Assembly: GCF_026625785.1 (NCBI RefSeq)
Contig: NZ_CP113063.1
Span: 4,898,001 to 4,962,000, forward strand
Source of the DNA: Gordonia sp. SL306
Lineage (GTDB): Bacteria > Actinomycetota > Actinomycetes > Mycobacteriales > Mycobacteriaceae
Length of the DNA stretch: 64,000 bases
Direction: 5' to 3'
Under the pieces are notes generated by a model. The model saw only the letters and a list, made by a program, of their open reading frames with translations. It made no database searches and was not told the DNA's origin. A program made the translations under genes and the position numbers. This document shows positions 33,552 through 42,573 of this stretch, piece by piece (the stretch's first letter is position 1; every line of letters begins with the position of its first letter).

Positions 33552-33592
33552 GGAGATGCACGGACCAACGCGAGTTTCGAAAGAGGTGCGCG

Positions 33593-33769
33593 ATGACCGT
33601 CAATGATGCGATCCCGTCGGCCGATGACGCCGACTTGATCGAACAGTCCATCGAGGTCGAACCCGATGGGGCAGAGGACGATTCCGACGAGTATCCGGTC
33701 ACCAGCCGCGACACCGTCGAGGATGAGGCGGACGCGTTCGCGCCCGTCACCCGCGAGCAGCGTCGCTGA
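33593..33769 (+). CDS. Small acidic protein (58 aa), unknown function
   Basis: ATG 33593 has GAAAGAGG 6 bases upstream and a plausible promoter 40 bases away. The 58-residue product is strongly acidic (runs such as AEDDSDEY and VEDEADAF) with a basic RREQRR-like end, likely disordered. The final 23 bases overlap the converging lycopene cyclase gene. I do not recognise a family; a short, acidic protein of this type is common in Gordonia-like genomes but its role is not known. Confidence 0.6.
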   Translation: MTVNDAIPSADDADLIEQSIEVEPDGAEDDSDEYPVTSRDTVEDEADAFAPVTREQRR

Positions 33770-34883
33770 CCGGTCGGCGGCCCGCCACTGCGCGCACGAG
33801 TGAGCGTCGTGTCGCGGGGTCGGCGTGCGCGAACATCACTGCCATTGCCGACAGCGTTCCGGTCAGGTCATCACGACCCGTCAGATAAGCACGCTGACGC
33901 TCGACGGACAGCCGTGCGAACGTCGCGAAGAAGCGACGAGTCTGCTCCGCCTCGAGCCCCAGCACAGCGCGCAGGCCGGCGGACCTGAGGCGGTAGACCG
34001 CGCGGGCCTGTATCGGCCACAGGGCAGTCTGTGGGTCCCGATCGGCGGCCACGGCATCCGCGACCACGTCGGCGGCCCTCAGCGAGGCGCCGATGCTGTA
34101 GCCCGTGGCGGGGTGCAACAGACCGCCACGAGAGCCGAACGGCTGCGGCCGGGTCTGCCACGGGGTCGGTGTGCCGTGCAGGGCGAAGGACACCGATTCC
34201 GTCTCCAACGCCGCCGCGACGACCGTGCGGCCCAGTCGCCGCTCGAGTCGGGAGCGCAGCTGCCCCATCGACAGCGGCGGGTCTCCCGCGAGGCAGGTCT
34301 CCTCCAGAAGGAACCGCTCGTCATCGAGGGGTACGGCATAGAGGAACGACGCGATGCCGAGTCCGTCGTCCGGTGTGACGGGGTTCCAGTCCATCAGGAC
34401 GGCATCGGCATCGCGAAGGATCGATCGTGCCCGCTCGTGTGACACCACCACCCCCCACGCCGTCTGGCGCGGTCCGCGGCCGGTCGTGCCCCGGGCATCG
34501 ACGACCCGTCCGGTTCGGATCGTCCCCGACCCGGTGATCACATGGTCATCCGCCACCGCTTGTGCCGTCCCGGTGACGATCCGCGCACCGTCGACGTCCA
34601 GGGCCCGACGCAGGCCCGGGTTGTCGAAGACGGCATAACCACGCTCGATGCGGACGGCGTCGGGCGCCCGGATCTCCACCGAATCAGTCTGGGCGGACAC
34701 GGCATCGCGGGGGATCCATGCGGGAATCTCGTCGGCCCAGCACGCGTAGGTCGGCCGCCATGGCCTGCTCGGGTGGGGATCGACGAGCGTGACCTCGACG
34801 CCGCGTTGCAGCAGACGGTGAGTCAGCGCGCGACCTGCTGGTCCCGCGCCGACCACCACGACATCGGTCATCGCGGCCGTCAT
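33747..34883 (-). CDS. crtL: Lycopene beta-cyclase, CrtL/CrtY family
   Basis: Flavoprotein that closes beta rings on lycopene in carotenoid synthesis, about 378 residues. The FAD motif VVVVGAGPAGRALTHRLLQRG opens the protein, FLYAVPLDDERFLLEETCLAG contains the conserved catalytic-region E-E-T, and GGLLHPATGYSIGASLRAAD is the C-terminal membrane/FAD signature. ATG 34883 is used; GTG 34886 and ATG 34871 are alternatives and no ribosome site decides. No other carotenoid gene lies in the window, so its partners are elsewhere. The SDR gene 54 bases upstream is probably co-transcribed. Confidence 0.85.
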   Translation of the reverse strand: MTAAMTDVVVVGAGPAGRALTHRLLQRGVEVTLVDPHPSRPWRPTYACWADEIPAWIPRDAVSAQTDSVEIRAPDAVRIERGYAVFDNPGLRRALDVDGARIVTGTAQAVADDHVITGSGTIRTGRVVDARGTTGRGPRQTAWGVVVSHERARSILRDADAVLMDWNPVTPDDGLGIASFLYAVPLDDERFLLEETCLAGDPPLSMGQLRSRLERRLGRTVVAAALETESVSFALHGTPTPWQTRPQPFGSRGGLLHPATGYSIGASLRAADVVADAVAADRDPQTALWPIQARAVYRLRSAGLRAVLGLEAEQTRRFFATFARLSVERQRAYLTGRDDLTGTLSAMAVMFAHADPATRRSLVRAVAGRRPVSDAARG

Positions 34884-34890
34884 CACACGT

Positions 34891-34932
34891 GCGTCTGTGT
34901 CACAAGAAGCGTCTGTGTCACAGTCACAAGAA
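34891..34932. repeat. 18-bp direct repeat between SDR and crtL
   Basis: GCGTCTGTGTCACAAGAA (34891-34908) is followed directly by a second copy whose first 14 bases are identical (34909-34922), and then GTCACAAGAA (34923-34932) repeats the end of the first unit. The array fills most of the 54-base gap before the lycopene cyclase start, so it may be an operator or reflect slippage. Confidence 0.7.
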
Positions 34933-34937
34933 CCGCG

Positions 34938-35729
34938 TCACATCGATCCGGTGGACAACATGCCGCCGTCCACGTTGAGCGTCTCGCCGGTGATCCACGC
35001 CGCCTCGTCGGAGGCCAGGAAAGCGGCCGCGCGGGCGATGTCCTCTGGCTCGCCGAGCCGGCCGAGGGGGTAGCCCTTGAGCGCGCGCGCCTCGTTCTCA
35101 CCCGCGATCAGATCGGTCGCGAACCGGGTCTTCACGATCGCCGGCGCGATGGCGTTGACCCGGATGTTGTTCGACCCGAGTTCCCAGGCGAGTTCCGAGG
35201 TCAGCCGAATCAATGCGGCCTTGGATGCCCCGTATGCGGCGATCACACCGGTCGAGCGGATACCCGCGACCGACGAGATGTTCACCACCGCGCCGCCGTT
35301 GTCGCGCATCCCGGCCCGAAATGCCTCCTGGATGAAGCCGAGGGCCGCGACCACGTTGGTGTCGAAGATCTTCCGGAACGCGGCCAGGTCGGCGTCCATC
35401 AGGGGGCCGAAGATCGGATTGATCCCGGTGTTGTTGACCAAGATGTCGATGCCGCCCTGCGCGACCGCCGCGGCCACCGCTTCGGCGCGGTGAGTTTCGT
35501 CACCGGTGTTGCCGGGCGTCGCGGTGACCTTCGCGCCGGACACCGCGGTGCGGATCTGGTCGGCCGCCTCCTCCAGCGGCTCGGGCTTGCGGCCGGTGAT
35601 GACCACCGCTGCGCCACGTCGCGCCAGTTCGGTGGCGATGGCGAGGCCGATTCCACGGCTCGCCCCGGTCACCAGTGCGGACTTGCCGGTCAGGTCAGAG
35701 GACATGTGTGTCGGTGTGGGTTCGCTCAC
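34938..35729 (-). CDS. Short-chain dehydrogenase/reductase (SDR)
   Basis: Classical SDR oxidoreductase of about 263 residues. The cofactor motif TGASRGIGLAIA with GRKPEP afterwards suggests NADP(H); NNTGIN, the catalytic serine in ISSVAGI and YGASKAA with the catalytic Tyr and Lys are intact, and the ending WITGETLNVDGGM is typical of FabG-like enzymes. GTG 35729 follows GGTGAGG at short spacing; ATG 35705 is an alternative. Substrate is unknown. It lies upstream of the lycopene cyclase on the same strand. Confidence 0.88.
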   Translation of the reverse strand: MSEPTPTHMSSDLTGKSALVTGASRGIGLAIATELARRGAAVVITGRKPEPLEEAADQIRTAVSGAKVTATPGNTGDETHRAEAVAAAVAQGGIDILVNNTGINPIFGPLMDADLAAFRKIFDTNVVAALGFIQEAFRAGMRDNGGAVVNISSVAGIRSTGVIAAYGASKAALIRLTSELAWELGSNNIRVNAIAPAIVKTRFATDLIAGENEARALKGYPLGRLGEPEDIARAAAFLASDEAAWITGETLNVDGGMLSTGSM

Positions 35730-35801
35730 GATCCTCACCGTAATGGTCGCCTCGGGTGACGGTGGAGCGGTCGGGCGGAAAAACAGATGGTCCTGCGCAG
35801 G

Positions 35802-35807
35802 TAGACT
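35802..35807 (+). promoter_or_regulatory. Leaderless -10 element of the ABC-F gene
   Basis: TAGACT ends 8 bases before GTG 35816, the leaderless arrangement. No -35 is clear. The same hexamer serves as -10 of secG. Confidence 0.5.
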
Positions 35808-35815
35808 TGACCGCC

Positions 35816-37444
35816 GTGATCACCGCAACCGACCTCGAAGTCCGAGCGGGCGCTCGGACCTTGTTGTCGGCGCCCGGTCCTGCACTGCGTATTCAGCCCG
35901 GCGACCGGATCGGCCTCGTCGGCCGGAACGGCGCGGGCAAGACCACAACCCTGCGAATCCTCTCCGGCGAGACCGAACCATATGCCGGCACGGTGATGCG
36001 CAGCGGCGAACTCGGTTATCTGCCGCAGGACCCCAAAGAAGGCGATCTGGACGTCCTCGCCAAGGATCGGGTGCTGTCCGCACGCGGCCTCGACGCGATC
36101 CTCCATCAGATGGAGAAGCAGCAGGCGTTGATGGCCGAGGCAGCCGACGACCGGGTCCGTGACCGGGCGGTCGCCAAGTACGGCCAACTCGAAGAGCGGT
36201 TCTCCGCACTCGGCGGCTACGTGGCCGAATCGGAAGCCGCGCGCATCTGTCACAGCCTCGGTTTGCCCGATCGGGTCCTCGGCCAGGCCCTGCGGACCTT
36301 GTCCGGCGGGCAGCGACGTCGAATCGAGCTGGCGCGCATCCTCTTTGCGGCCTCCGACGGTGCCGGCAAGTCCGACACAACGCTCCTGCTCGATGAACCG
36401 ACGAACCACCTCGACGCCGACTCCATCACCTGGTTGCGCGGATTCCTGCAGAACCATGAGGGCGGTCTCGTGGTGATCAGCCACGACGTGGAATTGCTGG
36501 CCGACGTGGTGAACCGGGTGTGGTTCCTCGATGCCGTCCGCGGCGAGGCCGACATCTACAACATGGGCTGGCAGCGCTACCTCGACGCCCGCGCCACCGA
36601 CGAGCAGCGACGCAAGCGCGAACGCGCCAACGCCGAGAAGAAGGCGGGTGCACTGCGGGCGCAGGCAGCCAAACTGGGCGCAAAGGCGACCAAGGCCACC
36701 GCCGCGCAGAACATGCTGAAGCGTGCGGACCGGATGATCGACGCTCTTGACGAGGAGCGGGTGGCCGATCGGACCGCTCGAATCCGCTTCCCTGAGCCTG
36801 CGACCTGCGGCAAGACGCCTCTGATGGCGAGCGGCCTCACCAAGATGTACGGCTCTCTCGAGATCTTCACCGGAGTCGACCTGGCGATCGACAAGGGCAG
36901 TCGCGTCGTCGTGCTCGGACTCAACGGCGCAGGCAAGACCACGTTGCTGAAGCTTCTCGCAGGCGTCGAGTCACCCGATCTCGGTTCACTCGATCCCGGC
37001 TACGGCCTGAAGATCGGCTATTTCGCTCAGGAACACGACACTCTCGACGACATGGCCACGGTGTGGGAGAACATCCGCCACGCCGCGCCTGACGCGGGGG
37101 AGCAGGATCTGCGCGGTCTGCTGGGCGCATTCATGTTCAGCGGAGCTCAATTGGACCAGCCTGCGGGCACATTGTCGGGCGGCGAGAAGACCCGCCTGAC
37201 GCTGGCGGGCCTGGTGTCGTCGGCGGCAAATGTCCTGCTGCTCGACGAGCCGACCAACAACCTTGACCCGATCTCGCGTGAGCAGGTCCTTGACGCGCTG
37301 CGCAGCTACACCGGCGCCGTGGTCCTCGTGACCCACGACCCGGGAGCTGCTGCCGCCCTCGATCCGCAGCGCGTGATCCTGCTGCCGGACGGCACCGAGG
37401 ATCACTGGTCCGACGAGTATCAGGAACTCATCGAACTCGCCTGA
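35816..37444 (+). CDS. ABC-F family ATPase
   Basis: Soluble twin-ATPase of the ABC-F family, 542 residues, likely acting on the ribosome either as a translation factor or in antibiotic resistance rather than as a transporter. The first cassette has Walker A GLVGRNGAGKTTTLR and signature TLSGGQRRRIELA; the second has VLGLNGAGKTTLLK and TLSGGEKTRLTLAG; both Walker B regions end in LLLDEPTN. Between them (about residues 240-320) is a charged helical linker that would reach the ribosomal P or E site. GTG 35816 is preceded by a TAGACT -10. It is the counterpart of Rv1473 by position, as I recall. Confidence 0.92.
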   Translation: MITATDLEVRAGARTLLSAPGPALRIQPGDRIGLVGRNGAGKTTTLRILSGETEPYAGTVMRSGELGYLPQDPKEGDLDVLAKDRVLSARGLDAILHQMEKQQALMAEAADDRVRDRAVAKYGQLEERFSALGGYVAESEAARICHSLGLPDRVLGQALRTLSGGQRRRIELARILFAASDGAGKSDTTLLLDEPTNHLDADSITWLRGFLQNHEGGLVVISHDVELLADVVNRVWFLDAVRGEADIYNMGWQRYLDARATDEQRRKRERANAEKKAGALRAQAAKLGAKATKATAAQNMLKRADRMIDALDEERVADRTARIRFPEPATCGKTPLMASGLTKMYGSLEIFTGVDLAIDKGSRVVVLGLNGAGKTTLLKLLAGVESPDLGSLDPGYGLKIGYFAQEHDTLDDMATVWENIRHAAPDAGEQDLRGLLGAFMFSGAQLDQPAGTLSGGEKTRLTLAGLVSSAANVLLLDEPTNNLDPISREQVLDALRSYTGAVVLVTHDPGAAAALDPQRVILLPDGTEDHWSDEYQELIELA

Positions 37445-37459
37445 CCGCCCGGGCCCAGG

Positions 37460-39054
37460 TCATCGCGGGTAGGTGATGATCTCCTCTCCGGTGGTCGGGT
37501 TGTGCCAGGTGATGGTGCGGTCGGTGTGGATGGTGGGGAGCCATGGTCCGAGGTGTTTGCGGTGGTGGTCGGGTGTGCACAGCGGCGCGAGATTGAATGC
37601 CACGGTCCAGCCGCCGGCCTGTGGGTCGGCATGGTTGAACTTCACGAGATGGTCGAGCTGACAGTCGTGAGATGGCCTGGTGCAGTACGGGTATCGACAT
37701 GTCAGATCCCACAACAGGATCTGACTTCGTAACCGTGGCGAGGGTGCGTAAGACAGGGCCCCGGTGGTGGATGCTGATGGCCGCCGTGCCCGGTGGGGTC
37801 GACCGGTGGTGCGGGGCCGCGGTCGCCGACGACGATCAGCCCCGACGGTCGGCGGTGCGCCTCCTCGGGAACGGCGATCAGCGTGGAGTTCTCGGCGAGG
37901 GTTGCCGCCAGTGCGGGGTCGATGGCGCCGTAGCCGCGTAGTCGGGGTACGGCGATGCTGGTGGGATCGGACACGAGTGTCCAGGTGGGCGGGTTCGGCG
38001 GTGGTTCGCTGCCTGATTCGGCCTCGGGCACGTCGGCGTCCGTCGAAACACCTTCGGTGCCATACCCGCTCGGATCGACCGGATCTGGCAGGTCCGGGTC
38101 AGGTGTGGGGGTGTTCGGGCAGTCGTCGCGTCCGCACCGGCAGGTCAGGGTTTTACCGGGTACGCCGGTGATCTCGGCGAAGGCCATCACTCGCTGCTGC
38201 CCGAGCCGACGCCGATCGCGGCGGCACAGGCGGGCGGCGATCAACGCGGCGATCCGCTGTGAGAGGTGCACTCCGTCCTCGGCAGGTACACACGCATCGA
38301 CGTTCATGTGCCCCGACGAATCAGCCTTCACAGTCAGGTTCTGCCACGCCTCGCCAAACCCTTCACGAGCCTGGGCGGCGGCTTCGGGATCGAGGCTGAT
38401 CACCGCCTCGGCCAACTGATCCCGCAACACCGTGTCCGTGGTGGGTCGCGCCCCCAACTCCAACGCCACATCCTCGAAATCCCAGGTGGGCTCGAGATCG
38501 GCGTCGGGGGTGGCGGTGTCGGGCGTATCCGAGTGGTCGGCCGGCGACTCGGGTACCGGGTCGATGACCACTCCCTCCGGTGCGGCCTGAACCGCATACA
38601 CCATCCTCGACATGCGGTGGGTGCTGAAGTCGCCGGCCAGATAGGCCATCCGGATCTTGGGTAGTCGTTGCAGGGCGTCGCCGAGGTTGAACCAGGTGCC
38701 GGCTTTGGTTCGGGAGAATCCCAGCTGCAGGGAGATCTCGCCGACGGCGGCTTTGTCGGCGGCGCCCCGCACCGTCATCTGTTGCGTGGTGCTCAACGAC
38801 ACCACCATGTCGTCATGCACCGATTGGCCGAGCTGAAAGGCGCTCAGTAGTGCGCGGGCTTCGTGTTGGCGGCTCGCACGCAGATGTTCGCGTGCGGCAG
38901 CGCCGACGGCGGTCGAGGATGCCGACGCGATCGCCGTATCGGCGGCATCGGGATCAGTGCACGAGAACACGACAGCGGGGGCCTTCGCAGATCGAAACCG
39001 ACAGGACACCAACAACATCTGCCCGTCATAGGAAACGACAACCCGCATCACCAT
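37460..39054 (-). pseudogene. DUF222/HNH endonuclease-domain protein, frameshifted
   Basis: Member of the DUF222 (13E12-like) family, which has an N-terminal DUF222 domain and a C-terminal HNH nuclease. The N-terminal 430 residues read from 39054 (MVMRVVVSYDG) contain DUF222 segments such as RMAYLAGDFSTHRMSRMVYA and end out of frame near 37760. The C-terminal part continues in another frame to 37460 and carries the HNH motif CRYPYCTRPSHDCQLDHLV...LAPLCTPDHHRKH, with zinc cysteines and catalytic histidines intact. One missing base in the GGGGCCC run at 37756-37762 restores a single protein of about 530 residues. It may be a true pseudogene, a sequencing error, or a phase-variable tract. Confidence 0.85.
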
Positions 39055-39101
39055 CAACTGATAACAGCGTATCCGGACCCACCGACAGGAGCGGCTGGCA
39101 A

Positions 39102-39155
39102 GCGGCTACTCGGCAGGCGGAGGGATTCGCGGCTACTCGACCAGCGGAGAGTGGG
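39102..39155. repeat. 27-bp imperfect tandem repeat
   Basis: Two units begin at 39102 and 39129, both opening GCGGCTACTCG and carrying AGCGGAG/GGCGGAG at the same place. They lie in the 160-base gap between the DUF222/HNH gene and the acyl-CoA synthetase gene; nothing else is seen there. Confidence 0.55.
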
Positions 39156-39217
39156 CACGCTCGTTACCTGCCAGACCGGTTACGAGCGCGCCCGTCTGCG
39201 TGCGACCTCGGACCGGG

Positions 39218-40768
39218 TCAGCTCACCGTCTTCGGCCAATACCGCTTGCGCAGTTCTCCTTTCACGAGCTTCCCGGTCGGCGTCCGGGGAAGGTCATCGA
39301 CGAAGTCGACGGTCCGCGGGGCCTTGTACGATGCGAGCGCCTCTTTGGTGAAGTCGATGAGCTCGGCGGCCAGTTCGGGCGACGGAGCAAAGGCCGGGTC
39401 GAGTTGGACGCAGGCCTTCGCCACCTCACCGAGGTCGTCGTCGGGGACTCCGATCACCGCCACGTCGTAGATCGCGGGGTGCCCGACCAGGACGTTCTCC
39501 GCCTCCTGCGGGTAGATGTTCACTCCGCCGGAGATGATCATGAAGGCCTTGCGGTCTGTCAGGTAGAGGTAGCCCTCGTCGTCGACGTAGCCCACATCGC
39601 CTGTCGTCGACCAGTTCCGATGCTCCGGGTGCTGTGCCTTGCGGGTCTTGTCGGGGTCGTTGTGATATTCGAACGCGACATCGTCACGCTCGAAGTACAC
39701 CGTGCCGACCTCTCCGGTCGGCATCTCGGTGCCGTCCTCGTCGCAGATGTGGACGACGCCGAGCAGAGGCTTGCCCACGGACCCGGGATGGTCCAGGGCC
39801 TCCTGCGGGCCGATGAAGGTGGCGCCCGCCGCCTCGGTGGATGCGTAGTACTCGTGGATCACCGGGCCCCACCAGTCGATCATGGCTCGTTTGACCTCGA
39901 CCGGGCACGGCGCCGCCGCATGGACCGCGATTCGCATGCTGCTGACGTCGTACTTCGCCCGGACGTCGTCGGGGAGCTTGAGCATCCTGATGAACATCGT
40001 CGGTACCCACTGACTGTGGGTGACGTGGAATTGTTCGATGGCTCCCAGCGCGGTCTCGGGCTCGAACCGGTCCAGAAAGACGACCGTCCCGCCGACCGAA
40101 TTCGTGACGCCGCAATACCGCAGTGGCGCAGCGTGATACAGCGGAGCAGGGGAGAGGTACACCGTGTCGGCGTCGAATCCGTACATCGGTGCGAAGATCG
40201 CCGTGTAGGCATCCGGGATCTCGTCGACCTGACCTTGCGGCAAGGGGGTCTTGATGCCCTTGGGCCGGCCGGTGGTACCTGACGAGTAGAGCATGTCGGT
40301 GCCCCGAGGTTGGTCGGCACGCGGCGTGGCGGACGCCCCGGCGAGGATGGTGTCGTATGAGTCGAATCCGGGTATCTTTCCGCCCCAGGCGATTCGCCGA
40401 CCCGAAGCGCTCAGGGCCGGGATCGCCTCGGCCTCGGCAACCGCGTCGGCGACCGAGGCGTCGGCGAAGACCGCCTGCGCGTTGCAGTCCGTGAGGATGT
40501 AGGCGGTCTCCGCGGCAGTGAGGTGGTGGTTGATAGCGGTGACATAGAGTCCGCTTCGAAGCGCAGCCCAGTAGACCTCGAACATGTGCAGGTCGTTCTG
40601 CGAGATCATGGCGATGGTGTCCCCTGGACGTAGGCCGATGGTGTCCAGATGGTTGGCGAGCCGAGTCGAGTTCTCGTCCAATTGCCGGTAGGTCAACTGC
40701 TCTCCGGTGGCGGCACGGATGATCGCGGGCTTGTCCGGTGTGGACTTCGCGAATACTCCAGGGAACAA
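39218..40768 (-). CDS. Acyl-CoA synthetase (AMP-forming), FadD-like
   Basis: Adenylate-forming enzyme activating a carboxylic acid to its CoA thioester, 516 residues. TTG 40768 is chosen because AGAGGAG lies 6 bases before it and the protein then starts at FPGVFAKSTPDKPAI, where homologues begin; a longer 543-residue frame to 40849 adds a Cys-rich unconserved tail. Motifs in order: P-loop YSSGTTGRPKGIK, YASTEAAG, TGDVGYVDDEGYLYLTDR and the C-terminal catalytic lysine in RTPTGKLVKGEL. The fatty, aromatic or sterol-side-chain substrate is unknown. It is downstream of the cholesterol-oxidase-like gene on the same strand. Confidence 0.9.
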   Translation of the reverse strand: MFPGVFAKSTPDKPAIIRAATGEQLTYRQLDENSTRLANHLDTIGLRPGDTIAMISQNDLHMFEVYWAALRSGLYVTAINHHLTAAETAYILTDCNAQAVFADASVADAVAEAEAIPALSASGRRIAWGGKIPGFDSYDTILAGASATPRADQPRGTDMLYSSGTTGRPKGIKTPLPQGQVDEIPDAYTAIFAPMYGFDADTVYLSPAPLYHAAPLRYCGVTNSVGGTVVFLDRFEPETALGAIEQFHVTHSQWVPTMFIRMLKLPDDVRAKYDVSSMRIAVHAAAPCPVEVKRAMIDWWGPVIHEYYASTEAAGATFIGPQEALDHPGSVGKPLLGVVHICDEDGTEMPTGEVGTVYFERDDVAFEYHNDPDKTRKAQHPEHRNWSTTGDVGYVDDEGYLYLTDRKAFMIISGGVNIYPQEAENVLVGHPAIYDVAVIGVPDDDLGEVAKACVQLDPAFAPSPELAAELIDFTKEALASYKAPRTVDFVDDLPRTPTGKLVKGELRKRYWPKTVS

Positions 40769-40881
40769 GGGGCACTCCTCTGACTGACAGTGGGAACAGT
40801 CACCCCGACCGGGCTCTACCGAGCGATCGATCGGGGTGCTGTGGGTCACATTACCTTATGCCTGCGGCGTCGCGGCGGTCG

Positions 40882-42522
40882 CTAATGCGTTGCGAGGAAC
40901 CTGTCCATCGTTCGTTCGGCCAGGGCCGTGATCGTCAGGGATGGGTTGACCAATCCGACGGCGCCGGGCACGAACGAACCGTCGACGACGTAGAGGTCGT
41001 CGTAGCCCTTGACCGCGCCGTTCATCGACGCGGCCTTTCCCATGACGACGCCGCCGAGGCCGTGATACGTGCTTGCCGAGCCGAACCCGATGAGTCGCGA
41101 GGAGAGCGGAATCCCGTTGGCGGGGTAGCCGTACCGTGTCTCGGTTCGGTAGTGGAACCGCTCGACGAACGCGTTGGCGCGCCGATCGAGTTCACTGGAA
41201 CCTTCCGGGTACGGATAGGTGAGGACCGCTCTGCGGGTGGCGTGGTCGAAGTCGATGCTGCCGCGCTCATCGGTGTGCACCTGGACGAGGTTGGTGGTCA
41301 GCGCCTTGCCGAGCGGCGACGGCAGGGGTGTCGCCTGGTACACCATCGATGCGGGCCCACCCGGAAGGTCGTCGTCGTAGATCCGCGCGTAACCGGGGCC
41401 GCCCTGGACGGCACCGAAGTCTTCGCGGGGGTTGGACCGGGTGGTCAGAAAGTCGCCGTTGCCGCCGAATCCCTCACCGATGCGTGGTGAGAGCCGCGGC
41501 AGGATGCCGAGTGCCCGCGCGCGCACGAGGAGCTCGGTGGTGTGGAAGGAGCCGGCGGCCAAGAAGACGTGATCGGCCTCGGCCCGGACGGTCCGCACCG
41601 TCCGGCCACTCTCGTCGAGAACTCGTGCCGTCACGGCAAATCCCCTGCGGCGTGGTCGTTGCCGGATGTCGAAGACCTCGTGCATCGGCAGGATGCGCAC
41701 GTTGCCGGTCTGTTCCGCGGCGGGCAGATATGTGTGGTCGAGGGATTTCTTGGCGCCGCTGTTGACGCCGTAGGTCAGGTCTCCGATCGAGACGCCGCGG
41801 GGTCGTGTACCGCGGAGCTCCGCGCGAACGAGATCCCAGTCGACCGCGAAATCGAAGAAATGGGGGTCGGCGCCATAACGGTCGACGACCTTCAACCACG
41901 ATCGGGCGCCGACGTAGTCGGGATGGGTCAGGATGTCCGACGGCAACGGTGAGACGCCGAGCATTCGTTTCGCGCGTGGGTAATACGAGCGCTCGAGTTC
42001 CGGATAATCGGCCGCCGCAGGGAAGATGAGTTCGAAATCGCGACGCCTCGGGACCGGCGTGAACGAACCGAACACCAACGATCCGCCACCCACGCCCGCG
42101 CCGTACACCGCCTCGATCCCGTTGCCCATCACATGGTCGAGCACCCCGGGGTACGGCTCGGCCGGTATCGCGGTCGCGAGGTTCGCACCTGCGGGACTGC
42201 CGAACCAGGCGGCTCGCTTGTCCGGGCTGATGAAGGTGGCAAACGTGTCGCCGTCGCGTCGGATCGGCCAACGGCGCCCACGTTCGAACACGGTCGTCCG
42301 GATGCCGGCCCGGCCAAGACGCAGCGCCGCGACAGATCCACCGAACCCGGTACCGATGACGATGGCGGTGCTCTCCGTGGCCGGGTTGGCCATGCCTGCA
42401 CCGCCGGCGGCCGCAAGTCCTCCGGCAGCGAGGGCTCCCGTTCCGATCGCGCCGCGGAGAAACGAGCGACGGGTGAGATGTCCCCGGGGCGGGTCATGCG
42501 GCGAGGGAGCCTTGGCGTCCAC
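40882..42522 (-). CDS. Cholesterol oxidase-like GMC flavoprotein with Tat signal
   Basis: Predicted FAD-dependent sterol oxidase of the GMC family (546 residues) resembling ChoD of mycobacteria and rhodococci. The N-terminus has a twin-arginine signal, TRRSFLRGAIGTGALAAGG at about residues 17-35, so it should be exported folded. FAD binding is shown by IVIGTGFGGSVAALRLGRAG, and GAGVGGGSLVFGSFTPVP is the second FAD segment; near the C-terminus STYHGLGGVVMG and GLVNPSLTITALAER carry the catalytic His and Asn of this family. With the acyl-CoA synthetase it could feed sterol breakdown, but no other sterol gene is in the window. Confidence 0.85.
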   Translation of the reverse strand: MDAKAPSPHDPPRGHLTRRSFLRGAIGTGALAAGGLAAAGGAGMANPATESTAIVIGTGFGGSVAALRLGRAGIRTTVFERGRRWPIRRDGDTFATFISPDKRAAWFGSPAGANLATAIPAEPYPGVLDHVMGNGIEAVYGAGVGGGSLVFGSFTPVPRRRDFELIFPAAADYPELERSYYPRAKRMLGVSPLPSDILTHPDYVGARSWLKVVDRYGADPHFFDFAVDWDLVRAELRGTRPRGVSIGDLTYGVNSGAKKSLDHTYLPAAEQTGNVRILPMHEVFDIRQRPRRRGFAVTARVLDESGRTVRTVRAEADHVFLAAGSFHTTELLVRARALGILPRLSPRIGEGFGGNGDFLTTRSNPREDFGAVQGGPGYARIYDDDLPGGPASMVYQATPLPSPLGKALTTNLVQVHTDERGSIDFDHATRRAVLTYPYPEGSSELDRRANAFVERFHYRTETRYGYPANGIPLSSRLIGFGSASTYHGLGGVVMGKAASMNGAVKGYDDLYVVDGSFVPGAVGLVNPSLTITALAERTMDRFLATH

Positions 42523-42573
42523 CCACTGACCGTATCGGTCGAAACCTGAAGACGACCTGAAACGCCAGGATCT

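Noticed and set aside
37460-39054. Mobile element (IS-type transposase) in the DUF222 region
   Set aside because: The reading is DUF222 plus HNH without transposase motifs, terminal repeats or target duplication; no other mobile gene is near.
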